Below, piece after piece: positions 29,629-36,812 of a DNA stretch of 64,000 nt (position 1 is the stretch's first letter; every line of letters begins with the position of its first letter). The position numbers and the translations under genes are program-made. The notes beneath the pieces are model-generated. The model made no database searches, was not told the DNA's origin, and saw nothing but the letters and a program-made list of their open reading frames with translations. Source of the stretch: Luteitalea sp. TBR-22 (GTDB lineage Bacteria > Acidobacteriota > Vicinamibacteria > Vicinamibacterales > Vicinamibacteraceae); assembly GCF_016865485.1 (NCBI RefSeq), contig NZ_AP024452.1, positions 310,001 through 374,000 of the forward strand, read 5' to 3'.

Positions 29629-31686
29629 ATGCCACACATGAGGCCGCTCGCCCTGGCCGGTCTGCTGTCGGCGAGCCTCGCGCCGACGTCGGCCTCCTAC
29701 CTGACGCAGGCCCGACCACCGGCCGGGGCGGCAGTGTTCGCGGAACGCTGTGCGCCCTGCCACGGCGCCGACGGGCGCGGCGGCGAGCGCGGCCCCGACA
29801 TCGTCAGCACGCCGGACGCCGCGCGTCGCACGCCCGATGTGATCGCGCGCCTCGTGCGCGAGGGCGTCCCGGGCGGGGGCATGCCTGCCGTGCCACTCGA
29901 ACCCGACGATGTCCGCGCCGTGGCCAGCCATGTGCGGACGCTGGCCGAGGCGGCACGCGTCGCGCCGACCTGGCCACGCGTGCGCCTGGCCCTGCGGAGC
30001 GGCCGAGCGGTCGAGGGGCTCGCGCTGGCCGTCGGCGCGGCCGACCTCACGCTGCTGACCGCGTCGGGCGACCTCGTGCCGGTCGAGCGCGCCGACATCT
30101 CGCGGGAGGTCGCGCTCGGTCGGGCGCCGATGCCGACCCTCGCGCCTCGGGCCGACGCTCCGCAGCCCGCGTCGGGGGACTGGCCCACCTACAACGGCGA
30201 CGTCGGCGGCAACCGGCACTCCCGCCTGGCGCAGGTCACGCCCGCCAACGTCGCCGGGCTGAGGCCGGCCTGGACCTACGCGATTCCGGGCGCTCGCAAC
30301 CTGCGCACCACGCCCCTGGTGATCGGCGGGGTCATGTACGTCACCGCCCCCAACGAGGTCCACGCCGTCGACGCCGCGACCGGCCGGCAGATCTGGCGGG
30401 TGCGCCAACCGCGCACGCCGGGCGTGATTGGCGATGCCGGCGCCGGGGTGAACCGCGGCGTCGCCGTCGCGGGCGATCGCCTCTTCTTCGTGACCGACGA
30501 CGCGCGGATCGTGGCGCTGCACCGCGGCAACGGACAGGTGCTGTGGGAAACACGGATGGCCGACTTCAAGGCCCACTACGGCGCCACGTCGGCCCCGCTG
30601 GTGGTCGGCGGCCTGGCGATCTCGGGCGTGTCGGGCGGCGACGAGGGCGTGCGCGGGTTCGTCGCCGCGTTCGACATCGCCACCGGGCGTGAGGTCTGGC
30701 GCACGTGGACGGTGCCGACGCGGGGTGAGCCGGGGTCGGAGACCTGGCAGGGCACGGCACTCGAGCACGGCTGCGCCGCGACCTGGCTGACCGGGTCGTA
30801 CGACGCCGCCCTGGACCAGGTGCTGTGGACGACCGGCAACCCGTGCCCGGACTACAACGGCGACGAGCGCAAGGGCGACAACCTCTGGTCGGACTCGGTG
30901 CTGGCACTCGACCCGCGGACCGGCCAGCGGCGATGGCACTTCCAGTTCACGCCGCACGACCTCAACGACTGGGATGCGGTGCAGACGGTGATCGCCGCCG
31001 ACCTGCCGTGGGAGGGCGCCACCCGCGCGGTGCTGCTGCAGGCCAATCGCAACGGCTTCTTCTACGTGCTCGATCGCCGCACCGGGCAGTTGCTGCGGGC
31101 CACCCCGTTCGTCCGCAACCTCAACTGGGCGACGGGCATCGGCGCCGACGGCCGCCCGCGGCGCCTGCTCGACATGGCCCCGAGCGTGCGCGGCACGACC
31201 GTCTGCCCGTCGGTGGAGGGCGCGACCAACTGGATGTCGCCGTCGTTCGACCCGGCCCGCGGCCTGTACTTCGTGCAGGCGCTCGAGCGCTGCAGCGTGT
31301 TCACGAAGTCGTCGCGCGGGTTCGAGCCCGGGCAATCGTTCTACGGCGGCACGACGCGTCGCGTGCCTGGCGAGACCGGCGGCAAGGTGCTGCGGGCCAT
31401 CGAGGTGGCGACGGGCCGCATCGCGTGGGAGCTGCCGCAGGTCGGCGACGGCGACACCTGGGCCGGCGTGCTGTCCACCGCGTCGGGCCTCGTGTTCACG
31501 GGCGAGGACGACGGCGCGTTCACGGCCGTCGCCGCGGCCGACGGGCGCCGCCTGTGGCGCTTCGAGGCCAACGCCGACTGGCGCGGGTCGCCGATGACCT
31601 ACCTGGCCCGCGAGCGCCAGCACATCGCGATCGCCGGCGGCGGCGTCATCTACGCGTTCTCGCTGGGAAGCGCGGCACAGAGGTAG
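29629..31686 (+). CDS. Exported PQQ-dependent dehydrogenase-like protein with N-terminal cytochrome c
   Basis: A 685-residue protein: signal peptide (to about 23), a cytochrome c domain with CAPCH (Cys41, Cys44, His45) and likely ligand Met85, then an eight-bladed quinoprotein propeller with repeated W-motifs (DWPTYNGD, TGRQIWRV, GQVLWETR, TGREVWRT). A disulfide-like pair of cysteines near 385-405 is also present. Such enzymes oxidise alcohols or sugars in the periplasm and pass electrons to haem c. Usual quinohaemoproteins carry the cytochrome at the C-terminus; here it is at the N-terminus. The TAG stop is part of a REP element. Confidence 0.88.
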   Translation: MPHMRPLALAGLLSASLAPTSASYLTQARPPAGAAVFAERCAPCHGADGRGGERGPDIVSTPDAARRTPDVIARLVREGVPGGGMPAVPLEPDDVRAVASHVRTLAEAARVAPTWPRVRLALRSGRAVEGLALAVGAADLTLLTASGDLVPVERADISREVALGRAPMPTLAPRADAPQPASGDWPTYNGDVGGNRHSRLAQVTPANVAGLRPAWTYAIPGARNLRTTPLVIGGVMYVTAPNEVHAVDAATGRQIWRVRQPRTPGVIGDAGAGVNRGVAVAGDRLFFVTDDARIVALHRGNGQVLWETRMADFKAHYGATSAPLVVGGLAISGVSGGDEGVRGFVAAFDIATGREVWRTWTVPTRGEPGSETWQGTALEHGCAATWLTGSYDAALDQVLWTTGNPCPDYNGDERKGDNLWSDSVLALDPRTGQRRWHFQFTPHDLNDWDAVQTVIAADLPWEGATRAVLLQANRNGFFYVLDRRTGQLLRATPFVRNLNWATGIGADGRPRRLLDMAPSVRGTTVCPSVEGATNWMSPSFDPARGLYFVQALERCSVFTKSSRGFEPGQSFYGGTTRRVPGETGGKVLRAIEVATGRIAWELPQVGDGDTWAGVLSTASGLVFTGEDDGAFTAVAAADGRRLWRFEANADWRGSPMTYLARERQHIAIAGGGVIYAFSLGSAAQR

Positions 31687-31754
31687 GGCGGGGTGTCCCA
31701 CCCCGCCGTGAGCGGGGCCATCGGCTGACGGCGCGGTCGGAGACCGCGCCCTAC
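31683..31754. repeat. Inverted REP pair overlapping the PQQ-enzyme stop codon
   Basis: The plus element is GTAG with GGCGGGGTG-TCC-CACCCCGCC (31683-31707). The minus element is GTAG with GGCGCGGTC-TCC-GACCGCGCC (31754 to 31730). The TAG of the first element is the stop codon of the PQQ enzyme. The second hairpin is repeated at 36788-36812. Confidence 0.85.
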
Positions 31755-31769
31755 CGCGACCGGACGATC

Positions 31770-31775
31770 TATGCT
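31770..31775 (+). promoter_or_regulatory. -10 box for leaderless amidohydrolase gene
   Basis: TATGCT ends 6 nt before the ATG at 31782. A perfect 18-bp palindrome (CTCTGCGCA mirrored, 31774-31791) covers the expected start site and start codon and could be an operator. Confidence 0.55.
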
Positions 31776-31781
31776 CTGCGC

Positions 31782-33074
31782 ATGCGCAGAGCCGTGATGT
31801 TTGCCCTCCTGGGGCTGTTCGTATCGCCCCTCGCTGCCCAGGGGCCGGCCGACTACGACTTCCTGATCAAGGGCGGCCGCGTGATCGACCCGCGCAACGG
31901 CCTCGACGCCGTGCGCGACGTGGCGATCAAGGACGGGAAGGTCGCGGCGGTCTCGGCCGACATCCCGGCGGCGCGGGCGATGAAGGCCGTCAACGCCAGG
32001 GGCCTGCTGGTCACGCCCGGCCTGATCGACCTGCACGTGCACGTCTACCCGGGCGAGAAGCTGCGTGACTACGCGGGCGGTGACTGGAGCATCTTCCCCG
32101 ACGGCTTCACGCTGCGCAGCTGCGTGACCACCGTCAACGACGCGGGCACCTCGGGCTGGCGCAACTTTCCCGACTTCAAGCGCCGCATCATCGACGAGTC
32201 GAAGACGCGCGTCGTCGCCTTCCTCAACATCGTCGGCAACGGCATGGGATCGGGGCCGATCGAGCAGGATGCCGCCGACATGGACGGCGAGGCCACCGCG
32301 GCGATGGCGCTGCAGCACAAGGGCGTGATCGTCGGCATCAAGAGCGCGCACTACAACGGCGCCGACTGGAAGCCGTACGAGCAGGCCGTGATCGCCGGCA
32401 CGAAGGCCAACGTGCCGGTGATGATCGACTTCGGCGGCAACGTCCGTGCCGGACGCACGCTGATGGACCTGTTCATGAAGTACCTGCGGCCGGGCGACAT
32501 CTTCACGCACATGTACGGCGGCGCGCGGGGCGAGCAGGACGCCACCACGAAGGGACCCAGCGCGGCGATGGTGGCGGGGCGGAAGAAGGGCATCATCTTC
32601 GACGTCGGCCACGGCGGCGCGAGCTTCCGCTACTCGGCGGCCGTGCCGATGATGAAGGCGGGCTTCCTGCCCGACTCGATCTCCACCGACCTGCACACCA
32701 GCAGCATGAACTCGGCGATGAAGGACATGCTCAACGTCATGGGCAAGTTCATGGCGATGGGCGAGCCGCTCGTCGAGGTGATCCGGCAGTCGACGTGGAA
32801 CCCGGCCCGGCAGATCAGGCTCGAGTCGCTCGGACACCTGTCGGTGGGCGCGCCAGCCGACGTCGCGGTGCTGCGCCTCGAGCAGGGGCGCTTCGGCTTC
32901 GTGGATCCGGTGGGTGGACGCATCGATGCCTCGCAGCGCCTGCAGTGCGAGCTGACCGTCCGCGACGGCAAGGTGGTCTACGACCTCAACGGCCTCATCG
33001 CCGATCCCTGGGAAAAGCTGCCGGGAGACGCCCGTGGCGGCGACCCCAAGTGGGATCGGACGCGCGGCCATTAG
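31782..33074 (+). CDS. Exported amidohydrolase/deacetylase-family metallohydrolase
   Basis: A 430-residue protein with a signal peptide (to about 20) and the amidohydrolase TIM-barrel signature LIDLHVHVYPGE (about 84-95). Later it has metal-site residues in VGIKSAHYN (Lys), the FTHMYGG His, the IIFDVGHGG His and the SISTDLHTSS Asp. These match the dihydroorotase/D-aminoacylase-like deacetylase group. Residual beta-sandwich strands flank the barrel. It may hydrolyse N-acyl or cyclic amides in the periplasm. It is monocistronic; the neighbours suggest no pathway. Confidence 0.88.
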   Translation: MRRAVMFALLGLFVSPLAAQGPADYDFLIKGGRVIDPRNGLDAVRDVAIKDGKVAAVSADIPAARAMKAVNARGLLVTPGLIDLHVHVYPGEKLRDYAGGDWSIFPDGFTLRSCVTTVNDAGTSGWRNFPDFKRRIIDESKTRVVAFLNIVGNGMGSGPIEQDAADMDGEATAAMALQHKGVIVGIKSAHYNGADWKPYEQAVIAGTKANVPVMIDFGGNVRAGRTLMDLFMKYLRPGDIFTHMYGGARGEQDATTKGPSAAMVAGRKKGIIFDVGHGGASFRYSAAVPMMKAGFLPDSISTDLHTSSMNSAMKDMLNVMGKFMAMGEPLVEVIRQSTWNPARQIRLESLGHLSVGAPADVAVLRLEQGRFGFVDPVGGRIDASQRLQCELTVRDGKVVYDLNGLIADPWEKLPGDARGGDPKWDRTRGH

Positions 33075-33145
33075 TCATTCGCCGCACGGCCGCAGCTACA
33101 GGCTCGAGGCTCAGAGAGCCTTCCGACTCGGAAGTCTCCTGCCTT

Positions 33146-33167
33146 CTGAGCCCTGAGCCCTGAGCCT
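33146..33167. repeat. Heptamer tandem repeat (GAGCCCT unit)
   Basis: Three GAGCCCT units lie in the 215-bp gap between the amidohydrolase and P5C dehydrogenase genes. The gap also holds CCGACGGCC-type short repeats and a palindromic repeat at 33222-33255. Confidence 0.75.
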
Positions 33168-33221
33168 GGGACTGCCGACCGCCGACGGCCCACTGCCGGT
33201 TTCCGAAGGCCGACGGCCGAA

Positions 33222-33255
33222 ACTCGCCGCGCGCCGCAGGCGCACATCGGCGAGT
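33222..33255. repeat. Dispersed palindromic repeat (ACTCGCCG...CGGCGAGT), copy 1
   Basis: Outer arms ACTCGCCG and CGGCGAGT enclose a second small stem GCGCC-GCA-GGCGC. Copies lie at 36725-36759 (inverted) and 46723-46756, the last inside a coding sequence. The three are nearly identical over 34 bp. Confidence 0.8.
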
Positions 33256-33277
33256 CTGCAATGACGAAGGCCGGCAG

Positions 33278-33283
33278 TAGACT
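33278..33283 (+). promoter_or_regulatory. -10 box for leaderless P5C dehydrogenase gene
   Basis: TAGACT ends 6 nt before the ATG at 33290, and no Shine-Dalgarno sequence is present. A GTG lies two codons upstream at 33284 but leaves almost no room for a start site. Confidence 0.5.
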
Positions 33284-33289
33284 GTGTGG

Positions 33290-34936
33290 ATGTCCGACGC
33301 CACCGTCGCCAGTCTCTCGGCGCGCCGCCGCGTGCCGCCCACCGTCAACGAGCCGATCCGCAGCTACGCCCCCGGTACGCCGGAGCGGGCCTCGCTCAAG
33401 GCGCGGCTGGCCAGCATGGCCACCGAGCACGTCGACATCCCGGTCATCGTCAACGGCAAGGAGTACCGCACGGGCGATACCGCCACGGTCGTCATGCCGC
33501 ACGCGCACCAGCACGTGCTCGGCACCTGGCACAAGGCGACGCCCGAGCTCGTCCAGGAGGCCGTGGCTGCCACGGCCAGCGCCCGCGAGGAGTGGAGCCG
33601 CTGGCCCTGGGAGGACCGCGTCGCCGTGTTCCTCCGTGCCGCGGAACTGCTCTCGACGACGTGGCGCGACACGCTCAACGCCGCGACGATGCTCGGGCAG
33701 AGCAAGACGGCATTCCAGTCCGAGATCGATGCGGCCTGCGAGCTGATCGACTTCTTCCGCTTCGGCGCGCTCTTCGCGCAGGAGCTGTACGGCGAGCAGC
33801 CGGTCAGCGAGAAGGGCGTCTGGAACCAGACCGACTACCGGCCGCTCGAGGGCTTCATCTATGCGGTGAGCCCGTTCAACTTCACGGCGATCGGCGGCAA
33901 CCTGTCGGGCGCCCCGGCGATGGCCGGCAACACCGTCATCTGGAAGCCGGCGCAGACGGCGATGCTGAGCGGCTACTACGTGATGAAGCTGCTCGAGGCC
34001 GCCGGCCTGCCGCCCGGGGTCATCAACTTCGTGCCCGGCGACCCGATTCCGATCTCGGATGCGCTGCTCTCGCATCGCGACCTCGGCGGCGTGCACTTCA
34101 CGGGCAGCACGACGGTCTTCAACAGCATGTGGAAGACCATCGGCGGCAACATGGGCCGCTACCGGTCGTACCCGCGCATCGTCGGCGAGACGGGCGGCAA
34201 GGACTTCATCATGGCGCACCCGTCGGCCGACGTGGACGCGCTGGCCGTGGCGATCGTGCGCGGCGCCTTCGAGTACCAGGGCCAGAAGTGCTCGGCGTGC
34301 AGCCGCGTCTACATCCCGCAGTCGCTGTGGGCCGGCGTGCGTGACCGCATGGTCGCGATGATGGCCGACATCCGGGTGGGCGACGTGCGCGATTTCCGCA
34401 ACTTCATGGGCGCGGTGATCGACGAGCGCTCGTTCACCAAGATCGGCGGCTACCTCGACGAGGCCCGCGCGGCCGGCACGATCGTCGCCGGCGGCGAGGC
34501 GTCGAGGGACACCGGCTACTTCGTGTCGCCGACGCTGGTGAAGGTCGACGACCCCGGCCACCGCATCCTCTGCGAGGAGATCTTCGGACCGGTGGTCGCC
34601 GCCTACGTGTACCCGGACGACCAGTACGTGGAGACGATGAAGATCGTCGACGGCACCTCGCCGTACGCGCTGACGGGCGCCATCTTCGCCAACGATCGCC
34701 AGGCGATCCGGCTCGCCCACACGCACCTGCGCAATGCCGCCGGCAACTTCTACATCAACGACAAGTGCACAGGCGCGGTGGTCGGCCAGCAGCCGTTCGG
34801 CGGTGCGCGCGGGTCGGGCACCAACGACAAGGCCGGCAGCAAGTTGAACCTGCTGCGCTGGGTGAGCCCGCGGTCGATCAAGGAGACCTTCGTGCCGCCG
34901 ACCGCCTACCAGTACCCGTTCATGGGCGAGGAGTGA
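33290..34936 (+). CDS. pruA: L-glutamate gamma-semialdehyde (1-pyrroline-5-carboxylate) dehydrogenase
   Basis: A 548-residue aldehyde dehydrogenase of the P5CDH type. It has a Rossmann NAD region (AVSPFNFTAIGGNLSGAPA), the VGETGGKDF segment with catalytic Glu, GQKCSACSR with the nucleophilic Cys, and EEIFGPVV plus QQPFGGARGSGTNDK near the end. It oxidises glutamate semialdehyde to glutamate in proline breakdown, using NAD in the cytoplasm. Its length fits the monofunctional eukaryote/actinobacterial-type group. No proline dehydrogenase gene adjoins it. The substrate is supported by the TGGKDFIMAHPSAD context typical of this branch. Confidence 0.93.
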   Translation: MSDATVASLSARRRVPPTVNEPIRSYAPGTPERASLKARLASMATEHVDIPVIVNGKEYRTGDTATVVMPHAHQHVLGTWHKATPELVQEAVAATASAREEWSRWPWEDRVAVFLRAAELLSTTWRDTLNAATMLGQSKTAFQSEIDAACELIDFFRFGALFAQELYGEQPVSEKGVWNQTDYRPLEGFIYAVSPFNFTAIGGNLSGAPAMAGNTVIWKPAQTAMLSGYYVMKLLEAAGLPPGVINFVPGDPIPISDALLSHRDLGGVHFTGSTTVFNSMWKTIGGNMGRYRSYPRIVGETGGKDFIMAHPSADVDALAVAIVRGAFEYQGQKCSACSRVYIPQSLWAGVRDRMVAMMADIRVGDVRDFRNFMGAVIDERSFTKIGGYLDEARAAGTIVAGGEASRDTGYFVSPTLVKVDDPGHRILCEEIFGPVVAAYVYPDDQYVETMKIVDGTSPYALTGAIFANDRQAIRLAHTHLRNAAGNFYINDKCTGAVVGQQPFGGARGSGTNDKAGSKLNLLRWVSPRSIKETFVPPTAYQYPFMGEE

Positions 34937-34974
34937 CGCCCGCGCTGGTAATTGGAGACGGCAGTCAGGGAATT

Positions 34975-35080
34975 CGACATTCGAGATTCTCGTGGGGCCC
35001 GGCTTCGCCGTGGCCCCTCGGGATGCGTCGGGCGGCCGCCGATCAATTTCGGATCTCAAATTTCCAATTGCCGCGCGCGG
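34975..35080. repeat. Dispersed compound repeat, copy 1
   Basis: ATTCTCGTGGGGC, a CGGC-TTC-GCCG hairpin, GCCCCTCGGG, then CGGCCGCCGATCA and GATCTCA with AT-richer flanks. Copy 2 at 63482-63605 has the same order of parts with a longer middle. It fills the gap between the P5C dehydrogenase and sulfatase genes. Confidence 0.7.
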
Positions 35081-35087
35081 GTTGCGG

Positions 35088-35093
35088 TACCCT
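35088..35093 (+). promoter_or_regulatory. -10 box for leaderless sulfatase gene
   Basis: TACCCT ends 7 nt before the ATG at 35101, and no Shine-Dalgarno sequence is present. The M61 peptidase gene has the same hexamer at the same spacing. Confidence 0.5.
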
Positions 35094-35100
35094 CTCGGCC

Positions 35101-36630
35101 ATGTCCACAGTCCGATTGGGGCGGGCCCTCGCCCTTCTCCTCCTCGTGTTCGTCGCGGCGGCGGCCCAGGCGCGCGCGCAGGCCACGGCCCCGCGTCCCA
35201 ACATCGTCCTGATCTACCTCGACGATCTCGGCTACGGCGACGTGTCGGCCAACGGCAGCACCACGATCCGGACGCCGAACATGGACCGGATCGCGAAGGA
35301 GGGGCTGCGCTTCACGAGCGGCTACGCCACCTCGGGCACCTGCACGCCGTCGCGGTTCTCGCTGCTCACGGGCAAGTACGCGTGGCGGCAGGCGGGCACG
35401 GGCGTGCTGCCCGGCAACGCCGCCCTGGTCATCGACCCGGCGCGGACGACGCTGGCCTCCATGCTGCGCAAGGCCGGCTACCACACCGGCGTGGTCGGCA
35501 AGTGGCACCTCGGCCTCGGCGGCCCCGGCGGCCCCGACTGGAACACGAACATCGCGCCCGGGCCGAACCAGGTCGGCTTCGCGTACAGCTTCATCATGGC
35601 CGCGACCGGCGATCGCGTCCCGACCGTGTACGTCGAGGACGGCAAGGTCGTCGGACTCGATCCGGCCGACCCGATCAGGGTGGACTACGAGAAGAAGGTC
35701 GGCGACTGGCCGACCGGCAAGGAGAACCCGGCGCTGCTCACCACGCAGCGACCGAGCCACGGGCACGATCAGACGATCGTCAACGGCGTCAGCCGCATCG
35801 GCTACATGACGGGCGGCAAGGCGGCCCTCTGGCGCGACCAGGACATGGGCGACACGTTCCTGCGCAAGGCCATCTCGTACGTCGAGGCGCACCAGCGCGA
35901 GCCGTTCTTCCTCTTCTACGCCACCCACGAGCCGCACGTCCCGCGCGTGCCGCACGAGCGCTTCGTCGGGTCGTCGGGCATGGGGCCGCGCGGCGACGCC
36001 ATCATGCAGGCCGACTGGGGCGTCGGCCAGTTGCTGGACACCCTTGATCGCCTGAAGCTGGCCGACAACACCATCGTGATCCTCACCAGCGACAACGGTC
36101 CGGTCGTCGACGATGGGTACGTGGATCAGGCGGTGGAGAAGCTGGGGGCACACAAGCCGGCCGGACCCCTCCGGGGTGGCAAGTACAGCCGGTTCGAGGC
36201 CGGCACCCGCGTGCCGTTCTTCCTGCGCTGGCCGGCGCGCGTCAAGCCGGGCGTGAGCGACGCGCTCGTGTCGCAGGTGGACTTCCTCGGGTCGTTCGCG
36301 GCGCTGGTACGGCAGTCGATCCCGCAGGGGGATGGCCCCGACACGGGCAACCAGCTGGCGGCCCTGCTCGGCGAGGATCGCCGCGGCCGCGACCACGTGG
36401 TGGAGCACTCGGGCGCGCTGGCGATCCGCGAGGGCCGCTGGAAGTACATCGAGCCCAGCAAGGGGCCGCGCATGAGCGCCCAGACCAACACCGAGCTGGC
36501 CAACGATCCGGCCCCGCAGCTCTACGACCTCTCGACCGACCTCGGCGAGACGAAGAACCTGGCCGCCGAGCAGCCGGAGCGCGTGCAGGCGCTGGCCGCG
36601 AAGCTGGCGAGGGTCAAGGCGGGGCAGTAG
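35101..36630 (+). CDS. Exported sulfatase (arylsulfatase-type)
   Basis: A 509-residue protein with a signal peptide (cleavage near ARAQ, residue 27). The type-I sulfatase motif CTPSR lies at 81-85; Cys81 would be changed to formylglycine by the SUMF1-like enzyme. Metal residues are Asp41-Asp42 (LIYLDDLGYGD) and Asp331-Asn332 (TSDNG), with GKWHLG near 137. It hydrolyses sulfate esters, perhaps of polysaccharides, in the periplasm or at the surface. No sugar-use genes adjoin it and no maturase gene is in the window. Confidence 0.93.
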   Translation: MSTVRLGRALALLLLVFVAAAAQARAQATAPRPNIVLIYLDDLGYGDVSANGSTTIRTPNMDRIAKEGLRFTSGYATSGTCTPSRFSLLTGKYAWRQAGTGVLPGNAALVIDPARTTLASMLRKAGYHTGVVGKWHLGLGGPGGPDWNTNIAPGPNQVGFAYSFIMAATGDRVPTVYVEDGKVVGLDPADPIRVDYEKKVGDWPTGKENPALLTTQRPSHGHDQTIVNGVSRIGYMTGGKAALWRDQDMGDTFLRKAISYVEAHQREPFFLFYATHEPHVPRVPHERFVGSSGMGPRGDAIMQADWGVGQLLDTLDRLKLADNTIVILTSDNGPVVDDGYVDQAVEKLGAHKPAGPLRGGKYSRFEAGTRVPFFLRWPARVKPGVSDALVSQVDFLGSFAALVRQSIPQGDGPDTGNQLAALLGEDRRGRDHVVEHSGALAIREGRWKYIEPSKGPRMSAQTNTELANDPAPQLYDLSTDLGETKNLAAEQPERVQALAAKLARVKAGQ

Positions 36631-36654
36631 GCAGGCCGCCTCAGGCGCGGCCGT

Positions 36655-36720
36655 CAATGCCGCAATGCCGCGAATGCCGACAATGTCCGCTTGGTCGGCA
36701 CCTCCGACATTGACGGCATT
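36655..36720. repeat. AATGCCG short repeats between convergent genes
   Basis: AATGCCG, CAATGCC and CGAATGCC units are followed by CGACATTGACGGCATTG, which partly pairs with the first units. It could act as a terminator between the sulfatase and M61 genes. It resembles the GATGCCG array near clpS. Confidence 0.5.
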
Positions 36721-36724
36721 GCAG

Positions 36725-36759
36725 GCTCGCCGATGTGCGCCTTCGGCGCGCGGCGAGTT
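36725..36759. repeat. Dispersed palindromic repeat, copy 2 (inverted)
   Basis: This is the reverse complement of the element at 33222-33255, with a single loop change (GAA for GCA). Confidence 0.8.
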
Positions 36760-36787
36760 CCCGGCATCGCAGCATTGACTCCGCGAC

Positions 36788-36812
36788 GGCGCGGTCGGAG
36801 ACCGCGCCCTAC
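36788..36812 (-). repeat. REP element overlapping the M61 peptidase stop codon
   Basis: On the minus strand GTAG is followed by GGCGCGGTC-TCC-GACCGCGCC. The TAG is the stop codon of the M61 gene. The hairpin is identical to the second element of the pair at 31683-31754. Confidence 0.85.
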
